Translations under genes and position numbers: made by a program | The notes under the pieces: model-generated | Database searches by the model: none | What the model was told of the DNA's origin: nothing | Seen by the model: the letters and a program-made list of their open reading frames with translations, nothing else | Source: Streptomyces violaceoruber | GTDB taxonomy: Bacteria; Actinomycetota; Actinomycetes; Streptomycetales; Streptomycetaceae | DNA length: 57,518 nt | Direction of reading: 5' to 3' | Assembly: GCA_000720805.1 (NCBI GenBank) | Contig: JODI01000063.1 | Span: forward strand, 1-57,518 | Part shown: piece by piece, positions 25,662 to 34,327 of the stretch | How positions within the stretch are numbered: position 1 is the stretch's first letter | Layout: the number at the start of each line of letters is the position of its first letter

Positions 25662-27968
25662 ATGACCACACCTTGGGCCGATCCGGCCTGCCCTCGTGAC
25701 GACAGGGTCGAGGCCCTGCTCGCGGAGATGACCCTGGAGGAGAAGCTCGCCCAGCTCGGCAGCGCCTGGCCCGGCGTCGAGCGGGTCAGCGGCAACGTCG
25801 CCCCGATGCAGGACGTCTTCGCCCGCCACACCGACTTCGCCGAGGCCAGGAAGGACGGACTCGGCCACCTCACCCGCCCGTTCGGCACCAAGCCGGTCGA
25901 TCCGGCCGAGGGAGCTCGCCAACTCACATTCCTACAGCGCGAGTTGATGGACAGCACCCGGCTCGGCATCCCCGCAATCGCCCACGAGGAGTGCCTGACG
26001 GGGTTCACCACCCACCACGCCAGCGTCTTCCCCACCCCACTGGCCTGGGCCGCCGCCTTCAACCCCTCACTCGTCGAACGCATGGCCCACGCCATCGGCA
26101 CGAGCATGCGCCAAGTCGGCGTCCATCAGGGCCTCTCCCCCGTCCTCGACGTCGTACGCGACTACCGCTGGGGCCGCGTCGAGGAGACGCTCGGCGAGGA
26201 CCCCTACCTCGTCGCCACCACCGGCACGGCCTATGTGCGCGGCCTGGAGAGCGCCGGGATCATCGCCACCCTCAAGCACTTCGCCGGCTACTCCGCCTCG
26301 AAGGCCGCCCGCAACCACGCCCCCGTCTCCATGGGCCCGCGCGAGTTCGCCGACGTGATCCTGCCGCCGTTCGAGACGGCGATACGGGAGGGCGGCGCCC
26401 GCTCGGTCATGAACTCCTACGCCGACGTGGACGGCATGCCGGCCGGTGCCGACCCCTCCCTGCTCACCCGGCTGCTGCGCGAGGAGTGGGGATTCGAGGG
26501 CACGGTCGTCTCCGACTACTGGTCCATCGCCTTCCTGCGCACCATGCACCGCATCGCCGCCACCGAGGGCGAGGCCGGCGCCATCGCCCTCACCGCAGGC
26601 ATCGACGTCGAACTCCCCGACACCCTCTGCTACGGCGAACCCCTCGCCGAACTCGTCCGCGCGGGAACTGTCTCCGAGGGCCTCGTCGACCGGGCCGTAC
26701 GACGCGTACTGCGCCAGAAGACCGAACTGGGCCTGCTGGACCCCGACTTCAACCCGGACACCACCCCAGAGGGCCCCATCGACCTGGACCCGCCCGCGCA
26801 CCGGGCCATCGCCCGCGAGCTGGCCGAGCAGAGCGTCGTACTGCTCGGCAATCGGGGCGGGCACCTGCCCCTGGCGCCGGACACCGGGTCCATCGCCCTC
26901 ATTGGCCCGTGCGCCGACGACGCCAACGCCTTCTTCGGCTGCTACTCCTTCCCCAACCACGTCCTGCCCCACCACCCCGGCCACGACAACGGCATCGAGG
27001 CCCGCACTCTGCTGAACGCCCTGGCGACGGAGCTGCCCGGCACCCGTATCGCGTACGAACAGGGCTGCCCCGTCAAGGACAGCGACCGCAGCGGGTTCGA
27101 CGCGGCGGTGGAGGCGGCCCGGCAGGCGGACGTCTGTATCGCCGTCGTCGGCGACCGCGCCGCCCTCTTCGGCCTCGGCACCTCCGGCGAGGGCTGCGAC
27201 GCGGAGGACCTCTCCCTGCCGGGCGTCCAGGACGAACTCGTCGAGGCCCTGCTGGCCACCGGCACCCCGGTCGTCCTTCTCGTCGTCTCCGGCCGCCCGT
27301 ACGCGCTCGGTGCCTACGCCGACCGCGCGGCCGCCGTCGTCCAGGCGTTCTTCCCCGGCGAGGAGGGCGGCCCAGCCCTGGCCGGCGTACTCTCCGGGCG
27401 GATCAACCCGTCGGGCAAGCTGCCGGTGCAGATCCCGCGGACAGCAGGTGGCCAGCCCGGCACCTACCTGCACGCCCCGCTCGGCGGCAACACCCAGGGC
27501 GTGAGCAACCTCGACCCCACCCCGGCCTACCCCTTCGGGCACGGACTGTCCTACACGACATTCGCCTACGACGGGTTCGAACTGAGCGCCGAGGAGATCC
27601 CCACCGACGGCGAGGTCGAGATCAGCTGCCTGGTCCGCAACACCGGCGACCTCCCCGGTTCCGAAGTCGTCCAGCTCTACACCGCGGACCCGATCGCCCA
27701 ACTCCCCCGACCCGTAACCCAGTTGACTGGCTTCGCCCGAGTCCGCCTCGCCCCCGGCGAGCAGCGCAGGGTCACCTTCCGCCTGCACGCCGACCGACTC
27801 GCCTATACCGGACCCGACCTGCACCGCATCGCTGAACCCGGCGAGATCACCGTCATGCTCGGCACCTCCAGCACCGAAATCCAGCTCACTGGCACCCTCC
27901 ATCTCACCGGCCCGACCCGCCGCGTCGGACCCGTCAGGGTTCTGCACACGCCTGCGCACATCAGCTGA
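25662..27968 (+). CDS. Glycoside hydrolase family 3, probable beta-xylosidase/beta-glucosidase
   Basis: 768 residues, no signal peptide, so cytoplasmic. The GH3 TIM barrel (VEALLAEMTLEEKLAQLGSA, IPAIAHEECLTGFTT, LSPVLDVVRDYRWGRVEETL, GEDPYLVATTGTAYVRGLES) contains the nucleophile Asp285 in GTVVSDYWSI. The (alpha/beta)6 sandwich follows (IALIGPCADDANAFFG, GTPVVLLVVSGRPYALGAYA, FFPGEEGGPALAGVLSG) and a C-terminal fibronectin-like domain (CLVRNTGDLPGSEVVQLYTA). The length is close to BxlA-type enzymes that split imported xylobiose. It is cotranscribed with the LacI gene. Confidence 0.88.
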   Translation: MTTPWADPACPRDDRVEALLAEMTLEEKLAQLGSAWPGVERVSGNVAPMQDVFARHTDFAEARKDGLGHLTRPFGTKPVDPAEGARQLTFLQRELMDSTRLGIPAIAHEECLTGFTTHHASVFPTPLAWAAAFNPSLVERMAHAIGTSMRQVGVHQGLSPVLDVVRDYRWGRVEETLGEDPYLVATTGTAYVRGLESAGIIATLKHFAGYSASKAARNHAPVSMGPREFADVILPPFETAIREGGARSVMNSYADVDGMPAGADPSLLTRLLREEWGFEGTVVSDYWSIAFLRTMHRIAATEGEAGAIALTAGIDVELPDTLCYGEPLAELVRAGTVSEGLVDRAVRRVLRQKTELGLLDPDFNPDTTPEGPIDLDPPAHRAIARELAEQSVVLLGNRGGHLPLAPDTGSIALIGPCADDANAFFGCYSFPNHVLPHHPGHDNGIEARTLLNALATELPGTRIAYEQGCPVKDSDRSGFDAAVEAARQADVCIAVVGDRAALFGLGTSGEGCDAEDLSLPGVQDELVEALLATGTPVVLLVVSGRPYALGAYADRAAAVVQAFFPGEEGGPALAGVLSGRINPSGKLPVQIPRTAGGQPGTYLHAPLGGNTQGVSNLDPTPAYPFGHGLSYTTFAYDGFELSAEEIPTDGEVEISCLVRNTGDLPGSEVVQLYTADPIAQLPRPVTQLTGFARVRLAPGEQRRVTFRLHADRLAYTGPDLHRIAEPGEITVMLGTSSTEIQLTGTLHLTGPTRRVGPVRVLHTPAHIS

Positions 27969-28071
27969 GACGTCGATACCGCCTCATGCCACCTGCGACA
28001 TCGGCGCGAGCCCAGGTCGCAGGCGGTCGGCGTGCAAGCGATTTGAACGGAGCGCTCCGCTCCGATAACTT

Positions 28072-28088
28072 CGATGTAATACACATCG
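28072..28088. promoter_or_regulatory. Inverted repeat operator of the SDR-TetR operon
   Basis: CGATGT-AATAC-ACATCG (6-bp arms, 5-bp spacer) lies 21 bp before the SDR ATG. Palindromes of this size directly before a regulator-containing operon are typical of TetR binding. A second GC-rich palindrome, GGAGCGCTCC, lies just upstream at about 28049. Confidence 0.5.
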
Positions 28089-28109
28089 TTTTGCCGACAC
28101 GGAGGACAC

Positions 28110-28868
28110 ATGAAGGCGACACCCAGGCCGACGGCGCTGGTGACCGGTGGAGGCCGGGGAATAGGCGCGGCGGCTTCGCGGGAGCTCGCGGCTCGCGGAT
28201 ACCGCGTCACCGTCAACTACTTCTCGGACCGCCAATCGGCCGAGCAGGTGGTCAAGAACATCGAGGCCGACGGCGGCGAGGCCTTTGCCCTGCAGGGCGA
28301 CGTGCGCGACCCCGCACAGGCCGTCGAACTGCTGCGGCGCACCGCGGTCGAGGGGCGCCTCGACGTCCTGGTCTGCAACGCCGCCCCCCACTTCACCCCC
28401 ACACCGGTCCAGGCCCTCGCCTGGGACGACTTCCAGGCGAAGCTGACGGGCGAACTGGCCTCCGTCTACACCCTCACCCAGCAGGCGCTGGCGATCATGG
28501 GCGCCCAGGGACAGGGCCGGATCGTGTACGTCTCCAGCGCCGTGGCCGACGGCCCGTCCGCCCCGGGTCAGATCGCCCATGGCACCGCCAAGGCCGCCCT
28601 GAACACCTTCGCCCGCTTCGTCGCCCACGAGGCCGGTCCGCTCGGCGTCAACGTCAACGTCGTGGCACCGGGCTTCGTCCGCACCGAGGGCAGCGCCGGG
28701 GTACCGCAGGAGACCCAACGGCGCTTCGCGGAGCACACCCCGCTGGGGCGGGTCGCGGAACCGGACGATGTGGCCCGAGCGATCGCGATGCTTGTCTGCG
28801 AGGAGGCCGGCTTCGTCACCGGCCAGATCCTCACCGTCGACGGTGGGCTCGGCGTGGCACGCATGTAG
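28110..28868 (+). CDS. SDR family oxidoreductase with His in place of the catalytic Tyr
   Basis: 252 residues, GGAGGA before the ATG. Classical SDR: TGGGRGIGAAASREL cofactor loop, LQGDVRDP, DVLVCNAAPHFTP, GRIVYVSSAVADGPSAPGQI, PGFVRTEGSAGVPQE and VTGQILTVDGGLGVARM. Ser142/143 and Lys161 are in place, but the YxxxK Tyr is replaced by His157 (AHGTAK, codon CAT at 28578). One base separates CAT from TAT. It forms an operon with the TetR gene 17 bp downstream, so it may be a detoxifying reductase controlled by it, or a catalytically altered member. Confidence 0.85.
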   Translation: MKATPRPTALVTGGGRGIGAAASRELAARGYRVTVNYFSDRQSAEQVVKNIEADGGEAFALQGDVRDPAQAVELLRRTAVEGRLDVLVCNAAPHFTPTPVQALAWDDFQAKLTGELASVYTLTQQALAIMGAQGQGRIVYVSSAVADGPSAPGQIAHGTAKAALNTFARFVAHEAGPLGVNVNVVAPGFVRTEGSAGVPQETQRRFAEHTPLGRVAEPDDVARAIAMLVCEEAGFVTGQILTVDGGLGVARM

Positions 28869-28884
28869 GGGAGAATGCTTGGCC

Positions 28885-29550
28885 ATGGGTGACACACACA
28901 CGGGTACGCAACGCGGCCGCCGACGGGAGGCGGACCGCAACGACGCCCGTCTCATGCGGGCCGCACGCGAGGTCTTCGCCGAGCGCGGCTGGGACGCCCC
29001 CGTCTCGGAGATCGCCCGTCGAGCCGGAATCGGCATGGGCAGCCTCTACCGCCGCTACCCCAGCAAGGAACTGCTGGCTCAGCGGATGCGGATCGTGGGG
29101 ATGGAACAGCTCGTCACCCAGGCACGCACGGCTCTCACCGAGGAGCTCGACCCCTGGGCCTCCTTCGCCCGCTTCCTGCGGGACGCGTTGTCCGCCCAGG
29201 GGTCGAGTGGTCCGCTCCTCCCCCTGGTCGGCGGCCGGCTGCCGGCCACGAACGAGGTCGTGGCCGCCGCTGCCGAGCTCCGGGCCGCCCTCGACGACCT
29301 GGTGGGAGGCGCACACCGGGCAGGGGTGCTGCGCGCCGACTTCACCTCCGCCGACATCCCGCTCCTGCTCGAACTCCTCAGCGCACGAATCCCCGTCACC
29401 GGTGAACGCGCCGCCGAGCTCCACCTGCGTTACCTCGACCTGGTCCTCGCCGGGCTGCGCCCCTCGGCTCCCGACCACCCCACTGGTCTACGGGGTCCGG
29501 CCCCGCACTGGGCGGAACTCAATGGGCTGTGGAACGCGCCTGAGGGGTGA
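28885..29550 (+). CDS. TetR/AcrR family transcriptional regulator
   Basis: 221 residues. N-terminal HTH: DARLMRAAREVFAERGWDAP, VSEIARRAGIGMGSLYRRYP, SKELLAQRM. The C-terminal ligand domain is helical (WASFARFLRDALSAQ, AAELRAALDDLVGGAHRAGV, SADIPLLLELLSARIP). It is the second gene of the SDR operon and most likely binds the palindrome at 28072-28088. Its inducer is unknown, presumably a substrate of the SDR. Confidence 0.85.
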   Translation: MGDTHTGTQRGRRREADRNDARLMRAAREVFAERGWDAPVSEIARRAGIGMGSLYRRYPSKELLAQRMRIVGMEQLVTQARTALTEELDPWASFARFLRDALSAQGSSGPLLPLVGGRLPATNEVVAAAAELRAALDDLVGGAHRAGVLRADFTSADIPLLLELLSARIPVTGERAAELHLRYLDLVLAGLRPSAPDHPTGLRGPAPHWAELNGLWNAPEG

Positions 29551-29613
29551 GCCAGTGTCGGGCCGACAGGCCCCTCATGTACGGCCTGTCAGCCCGTCCT
29601 GCTGAGCTATTGA

Positions 29614-29856
29614 TCAGCGCCGGATGGGCGCCCGGGGCGACCCTGGGGGCCACCTGGCAGAGTGCGCGGTCGGGAGCGCCTCAAGGATGACCCTGGCATT
29701 CCTGAATCGCTTGGTGTCACGGAGAACCTCGCGGACCTCGTGTGAACCAGCCACGCTCCACCAACCCGAGTGGGTGTCGGCTCGGTGCTGGTCGACAAGC
29801 GTCGCGGCGGATTCGAAGCGTCGGCACGACCTCCGCAGCCCTGCTGCCGCCGACAA
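29614..29856 (-). pseudogene. Possible cytochrome P450 N-terminal scrap
   Basis: The minus frame has WWSVAGSHEVREVLRDTKRF then RNARVILEALPTAHS, which resembles the early P450 region 'WxVTRHxDVREVLRDxxRFSNA'. No oxygen-binding, ExxR or heme-Cys motifs occur nearby, and the frame ends after about 25 more codons. Treat it as a weakly supported remnant. The rest of 29551-30036 holds nothing else I can identify beyond the promoter of the next gene. Confidence 0.3.
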
Positions 29857-30036
29857 TCGTCAGTATCCGGCTGCGGCCTCTTCGCTGTGCGGTACCGCTC
29901 GTCTTGACGAACCAGCTTGACGGTGGCCTCGAAACCGGCGTCCGTTCAATGAACACAGCCGTTCCGGTGGCCCACGACGCCCGTCAGGATCTGGGGTGGC
30001 CAGTTCATTGGCATCGACGACCAGAGGAGTCCATCA

Positions 30037-31230
30037 ATGCCTGCCACCGTGCCAGGTCCGCGCATTGCCATCGTCGGAGGCGGCATCGGTGGTCTCGCCG
30101 CCGGTGCCTTCCTGCGCCGCGCGGGGTTGACAGCCACCGTTTATGAGCAGGCACCCGCACTCACCGAGGTCGGCGCCGGGCTCGTGATGGCTCCCAATGC
30201 CGTACGGCTGCTGCGGCGCCTCGGCGTCATGGACCAGTTCCTCCGCCGGGCCGTGCCACTGGACTGGGGTTGGGAGTTCCGCCGCTGGACGGACGGCCAC
30301 GTGCTCTCGGTCGAGAAACTGAGCGGTGTCTGTGAACGGCTCTACGGCGAGCGCACCTATGTCGTGCACCGGGCCGACCTGCTGGACTCGCTCAAGGCGG
30401 CTGTGCCCAGTGGGTGGGTTCGCCTGGGCGCACGGTGCACGGCGGTCGACGTACGCAAGGACGTCGTACTGCTGCGTTTCGCCGACGGCAGCCAGGTCGA
30501 GGCGGACATTGCCATCGGCGCCGACGGCGTGCACTCCGTCGTCCGCAGCGCGGTGACCGAGCCCTCACCACCGACGTATTCCGGTATCTGCGCCTTCCGC
30601 ACCATCGTGCCCGCCCGAGCCGCGCCCGACTTCGCCCTGCGCCGCGCCCAGACCCTCTGGCTCGGGCCCGGACGGCACTTCGTGCACTATCCGGTCGCCA
30701 GTGGGCAGGCCGTCAATGTCGTCGCATTCGCCCCGGCCGGGGATTACACCGACGAGTCCTGGAGTACGACGGCCACGATCGAGGAGTTCCATGCCGAGTT
30801 CACCGACTGGGACCCGCGGGTGACGGACCTGATCACCGCCGGCGGTGTACCCGGGCGCTGGGCGATGCTGGACCGGGCGCCACTACGGCGTTGGAGCCGC
30901 GGCAGGATCACCTTGCTCGGTGACGCCGCGCATCCCATGTTCCCCTTCTTCGCCCAGGGCGCGGCCCAGTCCATCGAGGACGCCGCCGTTCTGGCCCGCT
31001 GCCTGGGCGCGCATGCGAACGATCCTGAGCAAGGGCTGAAGCAGTACGAGGCTGCGCGGATCGAACGCACCACACGTCTGCAGGAGATCAGTCACGCCCG
31101 CAGGGAGATCAACCACCTGCCAGACGGACCCGAGCAGAAGGCTCGCGACGCCGCACTGGCAGAATCCGACCCGCTGGTGCGCAACGGCTGGATCTACGGC
31201 TTCGACGCCCAGGAAACACCCACCTCGTGA
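30037..31230 (+). CDS. FAD-dependent monooxygenase (salicylate hydroxylase-like)
   Basis: 397 residues. The FAD-binding GxGxxG loop is IAIVGGGIGGLAAGAFLRRA, then YEQAPALTEVGAGLVMAPNA, DG motif AIGADGVHSVVRSAV, and the second FAD motif ITLLGDAAHPMFPFFAQGAA followed by QSIEDAAVLARCL. This is the single-component aromatic hydroxylase layout shared by salicylate hydroxylase and 6-hydroxynicotinate 3-monooxygenase. It hydroxylates a phenolic or heteroaromatic acid with NAD(P)H and O2; substrate unknown. It stands alone and could feed catechol- or hydroxyquinol-type products to the other pathways here. Confidence 0.85.
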   Translation: MPATVPGPRIAIVGGGIGGLAAGAFLRRAGLTATVYEQAPALTEVGAGLVMAPNAVRLLRRLGVMDQFLRRAVPLDWGWEFRRWTDGHVLSVEKLSGVCERLYGERTYVVHRADLLDSLKAAVPSGWVRLGARCTAVDVRKDVVLLRFADGSQVEADIAIGADGVHSVVRSAVTEPSPPTYSGICAFRTIVPARAAPDFALRRAQTLWLGPGRHFVHYPVASGQAVNVVAFAPAGDYTDESWSTTATIEEFHAEFTDWDPRVTDLITAGGVPGRWAMLDRAPLRRWSRGRITLLGDAAHPMFPFFAQGAAQSIEDAAVLARCLGAHANDPEQGLKQYEAARIERTTRLQEISHARREINHLPDGPEQKARDAALAESDPLVRNGWIYGFDAQETPTS

Positions 31231-32010
31231 ACAACAACGCGGACGACAGCGCGGATCGCCACGGTGGGCACCACTGCCGCGGTACCGGACCGGCAACGTC
31301 AAGTTGAGGAGAAACTTGTCCGGACCGTTCAGCGGGGCAACGACCTGCCGCACGCCCAGACACGTTCGGCCGTACCGCCGTATGCAATGGCGTTCAACGC
31401 ATCCGCTGCGGTGGGCGCCCCGAAAGCACTGTGGCCCACGGAGAAGCTTGGCCTGCATCTCCGATACCCGCTGACGCCGACCAACGGGGTCCGCATCCGG
31501 CGCGGCACCGCCATTCGGCGATGCATCTTTCGGCATTGCAGCATCCTTCCCTTCCCGATACCGCTGCCGCCCTTCCCCATGCTCCGGGCTCTCCCCGGCT
31601 CGGAGTACTACGGCGGCTCCGCCCCACCCGACCCGTTCGGCGGTCGATGCGCCTATCCCCGGAGACGAACTGACTGCCCGCCGCTGAGGAGTTGAGACCG
31701 GATGGTTCCCGTGTTCACTGTGCTTCGCTCGTCGAAGTAGGAGCCCGACTGTGTCCCTGCGGCATCGCCACGAGTGCGCCGTAGTCCTTCCTCGTGGCCT
31801 CCCGGACGGCTTCGAAGGACCGGCCAAGAAGTTCTCCACCGCCAATGGCGGTGGGTGCGCACCGCTTCCGGCCCAGATCCACCAGGTTCGAGCCGATGGC
31901 ATCGTTAAGAGACGTAAAGACGCCGGTTCCTCGCGTACTCCTCTCCAACCCGCTCGCCGAACCCGCACCATCTGGCAGTACTGGCACGTCCCGGCTTTGT
32001 CAGGGCCGCT
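31231..32010. other. Gap with no supportable gene
   Basis: About 780 bp after the monooxygenase. Long frames on both strands lack ordered motifs. One minus-strand stretch near 31715-31987 (SLNDAIGSNLVDLGRKRCAP, ELLGRSFEAVREATRKDYGA) has good codon composition but no family I recognise. It could be a small hypothetical gene or a remnant downstream of the riboswitch-like element at 32011. Confidence 0.3.
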
Positions 32011-32051
32011 CCCGCCCTCCCCGGCATCACCCGGATCAGGCTGCCCTCAGC
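32011..32051 (-). promoter_or_regulatory. Degenerate TPP-riboswitch-like sequence
   Basis: Read on the minus strand, GCTGAG is followed by GGCAG and then CCTGATCCGGGTGATGCCGG GGAGGG, close to the conserved 3' arm of THI elements (CUGAG ... ACCUGAUCCGGGUAAUGCCGGCGAAGGGA). The P3 arm between the two blocks is missing and no thi gene follows. It is most likely a broken remnant or a chance match. Confidence 0.25.
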
Positions 32052-32099
32052 TCCACCTCCCTGCTGCGACAGGTCAGCGGCGAGGGTCTCTCACCTCCA

Positions 32100-32335
32100 C
32101 ACGAAACACAGCGCCTCACGGCGCAATTCGAAGCAGAGCCAGGCCCCGAGCGCCGCCACGGTGTTTCGCCTGGGGCCATGTCTCCTTCACCCACCCGGTG
32201 ACAGCTGCCTCGTTGCGCTCGCGCGGCGGGCGGGGACCTGGTGACTGAAGCCATGCCGATGCAGCATCTGCGCGATGGCCGACAGCGTCATGCTCTTGTG
32301 GAACCGGCGCCCGATCAGCGTCTTAAGGAAGCAGG
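32100..32335 (-). pseudogene. IS630 family transposase, internal fragment with frameshifts
   Basis: The minus strand reads LKTLIGRRFHKSMTLSAIAQ then MLHRHGFSHQVPARRA, a characteristic HTH segment of actinobacterial IS630 transposases. A one-base shift gives RERNEAAVTGWVKETWPQAK, the next conserved piece. Another shift near 32130 gives the WRRSGPGSAS segment. It is cut at about 32335 by the ISAs1 fragment that points the other way. Non-functional. Confidence 0.6.
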
Positions 32336-32339
32336 ACGT

Positions 32340-33116
32340 TGGAGGGCGGTGGCGGTCGATGGCAAGGTGCTGCGTGGATCGCGGCGAGCGGGTGGGAAGG
32401 CGGTGTGGCTGCTGGCCGCGATGGACCACGCCGGCACCGTGCTCGGGCAGCGGCGGATCGACGACAAGAGCAACGAGACCCCCGCCTCCATCCCGCTGCT
32501 GAGAGACATCGACCTGGCGAACACCGTGATCACAGCGGACGCGGCCCACACCCAGCACGCCAACGGCACTTGGCTGCGTGAGCAGCACGCGCACTACATC
32601 GCCGTGGTCAAGGCCAACCACCCCCATCTGCTCGCCCGGTTGAGAAAGCTGCCCTGGAGGAACATCGGTCTCGACCACTACGACAAGGCCACCGGCCACC
32701 ACCGCACCGAGATCCGACGTCTCAAAGCCGCGGCCTTTCGCCACCTCGATTACCCCGGAGCCTTACAGGCCCTCCAGGTCGTGCGCTGGCGCAAGGACCT
32801 GACCAGCAAAAAGGTTTCCATCCAGCGTCTGTACTTCGTCACCAGTCTCCCCGCCGGGGTCGCTTCAGGAGCCGAGCTGGCGGGATGGATCCGCAGCCAC
32901 TGGAAGATCGAGAACCAGCTCCACCACGTCCGCGACACCACCTTCAGCGAGGACGCCTCGAAAATCCGCACCGACGGCCTGCCCCGCGTCATGGCTACCC
33001 TGCGCAACCTCGCTATCAGCGTGTTCCGCCAGGACAAACACACCAGCATCGCTGCCGCCTGCCGCTACATCGCCCGCGACCCACAACGGCCCCTGACAGT
33101 CCTCGGGATCGCCTGA
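32340..33116 (+). pseudogene. ISAs1 family transposase lacking its N-terminus
   Basis: From WRAVAVDGKVLRGSRRAGGK the frame covers the DDE region and C-terminus: KAVWLLAAMDHAGTVLGQ, NTVITADAAHTQHANGTW, YIAVVKANHPHLLARLR, VSIQRLYFVTSLPAG, IRSHWKIENQLHHVRDTTFS, MATLRNLAISVFR. ISAs1 proteins are about 370-430 residues; only about 258 remain, the first 100-150 being replaced by the IS630 remnant. The frame contains a TTA leucine codon. Probably inactive in this form. Confidence 0.75.
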
Positions 33117-33218
33117 TCAACCGGACAAATCGACTACACGCAAAGACCCTGCCCACCGCGCACGGGCAGGAATGCCGCGCGCCGCATCACCCCCCGGAAT
33201 GAGACGGAGAGGCGGCTA

Positions 33219-33258
33219 CCCGGGAATTCATATCCAGGGGATGATTTCTTCCCCCCAT
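33219..33258 (+). promoter_or_regulatory. Operator site A, upstream of the hydrolase operon
   Basis: CCCGGGA (33219), 8-bp spacer, then CCAGGGGATGATTTCTTCCC CCCAT to 33258. It matches site C (40921-40961) almost base for base, including the 8-bp spacer, and shares the AGGGGA...TCCCCCC core with sites B, D, E, F and G. It ends 86 bp before the ATG of the alpha/beta hydrolase. It is likely bound by an XRE/MmyB-like regulator encoded further along. Confidence 0.6.
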
Positions 33259-33344
33259 CGTGAGTGGACATCATCTCCACACCGGAGAATCATGGTGTGC
33301 GGACCGCCGATTGGCGGACCGCGGCCGACAAAGGGACAGGCGCC

Positions 33345-34259
33345 ATGGTCGAGACTGTTTCATTCAGGAACAAGGCCGTAGAGATAGCGGGACACCTCCA
33401 CCTGCCGGACAATTTCGAAGAAGATAAAAAATACCCGGCCCTTGTCGGAATTCATCCGGCCGGCGGTGTGAAGGAACAGACCATCGGCCAGTACGCGAAG
33501 CGGCTGGCTTCCGAGGGATTCGTCACCGTGGTCTACGACTCCTCCTACCAGGGAGAGAGCGGCGGCGAACCGCGCCTTCTGGAAGACCCGACGACAAGAG
33601 TGGAGGACGCCCGCTGCGCGGCGGACTTCCTCACCGCTCTCCCGTACGTGGACACCGAGCGGATGGGCGTCTTCGGCATCTGCGCCGGTGGCGGTTACGC
33701 GATCAGCGTGGCGCAGACCGAACGCCGTTTCAAGGCGGTCGCCACCGTCAGCGCGGCTCCGATGGGCGAAGGTTCCAGGGGCTTCCTGGGGCATCTGTCT
33801 CCGGTGTCCGAGCAGATCAAGGCCCTGGAGATGGTCGCTCAACAGCGCACAGCGGAGGCGAGGGGAGCAGAGCCCGTCTACGCCCCGTTCGTCCCGGAAA
33901 CGCTGGAGGAGATCGACGACAACACGCCGGACCTCCTCCGCGAGGGATACGACTACTACCGAACCCCGCGTGGTCAGCATCCTCGTTCTAAGGGCCGTTT
34001 TCTGCTGACCAGCATGGACAAGATGTACGCGTTCTCGGCGTTCGATCAAATTCCGGAACTGCTGACCCAGCCGCTGCTCCTCATCGCGGGGAGCAAGGCC
34101 GACACAAAGGTTTTCAGCGACCAGGCTTACGAGCTTTCCAAGGGCCCGAAGGAATTGTTCGTCGTCGACGGCGCGACTCACATCGCCATGTACGACGTTC
34201 CCGAGTACATGGATCAGGCGCTCACCAAGATGGTGAAGTTCTTCGCCGTCCTTCAGTAG
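33345..34259 (+). CDS. Alpha/beta hydrolase (YcjY/dienelactone hydrolase-like)
   Basis: 304 residues from the ATG at 33345, preceded by AAGGGACAGG; upstream in-frame ATGs lack a site. Seen: YPALVGIHPAGGVKEQTIGQ, LASEGFVTVVYDSSYQGESG, VDTERMGVFGICAGGGYAIS and late strand LLIAGSKADTKVFSDQAYEL with His in GATHIAMYD. The nucleophile elbow reads GICAGG, with Cys where Ser is usual, as in dienelactone hydrolases. It is the first gene of a four-gene rightward operon with flavodoxin, SnoaL and DJ-1 genes, headed by operator site A. Confidence 0.82.
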   Translation: MVETVSFRNKAVEIAGHLHLPDNFEEDKKYPALVGIHPAGGVKEQTIGQYAKRLASEGFVTVVYDSSYQGESGGEPRLLEDPTTRVEDARCAADFLTALPYVDTERMGVFGICAGGGYAISVAQTERRFKAVATVSAAPMGEGSRGFLGHLSPVSEQIKALEMVAQQRTAEARGAEPVYAPFVPETLEEIDDNTPDLLREGYDYYRTPRGQHPRSKGRFLLTSMDKMYAFSAFDQIPELLTQPLLLIAGSKADTKVFSDQAYELSKGPKELFVVDGATHIAMYDVPEYMDQALTKMVKFFAVLQ

Positions 34260-34327
34260 CAGGCCCCCAGGGCAAACGCCCGGAGAGCCGAACCCGCCGT
34301 AGAAATCATTCGAGGAGCACGTTCACC

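Noticed and set aside
23204..25699. 831-codon plus-strand frame across the binding-protein gene and LacI gene
   Set aside because: It overlaps two well-supported genes on opposite strands and reads as antisense and out-of-frame noise.
26067..27959. Long minus-strand open frame opposite the GH3 gene
   Set aside because: It is a shadow frame typical of GC-rich DNA; its translation is low-complexity Gly/Val/Asp without motifs, while the plus strand encodes a complete GH3 enzyme.
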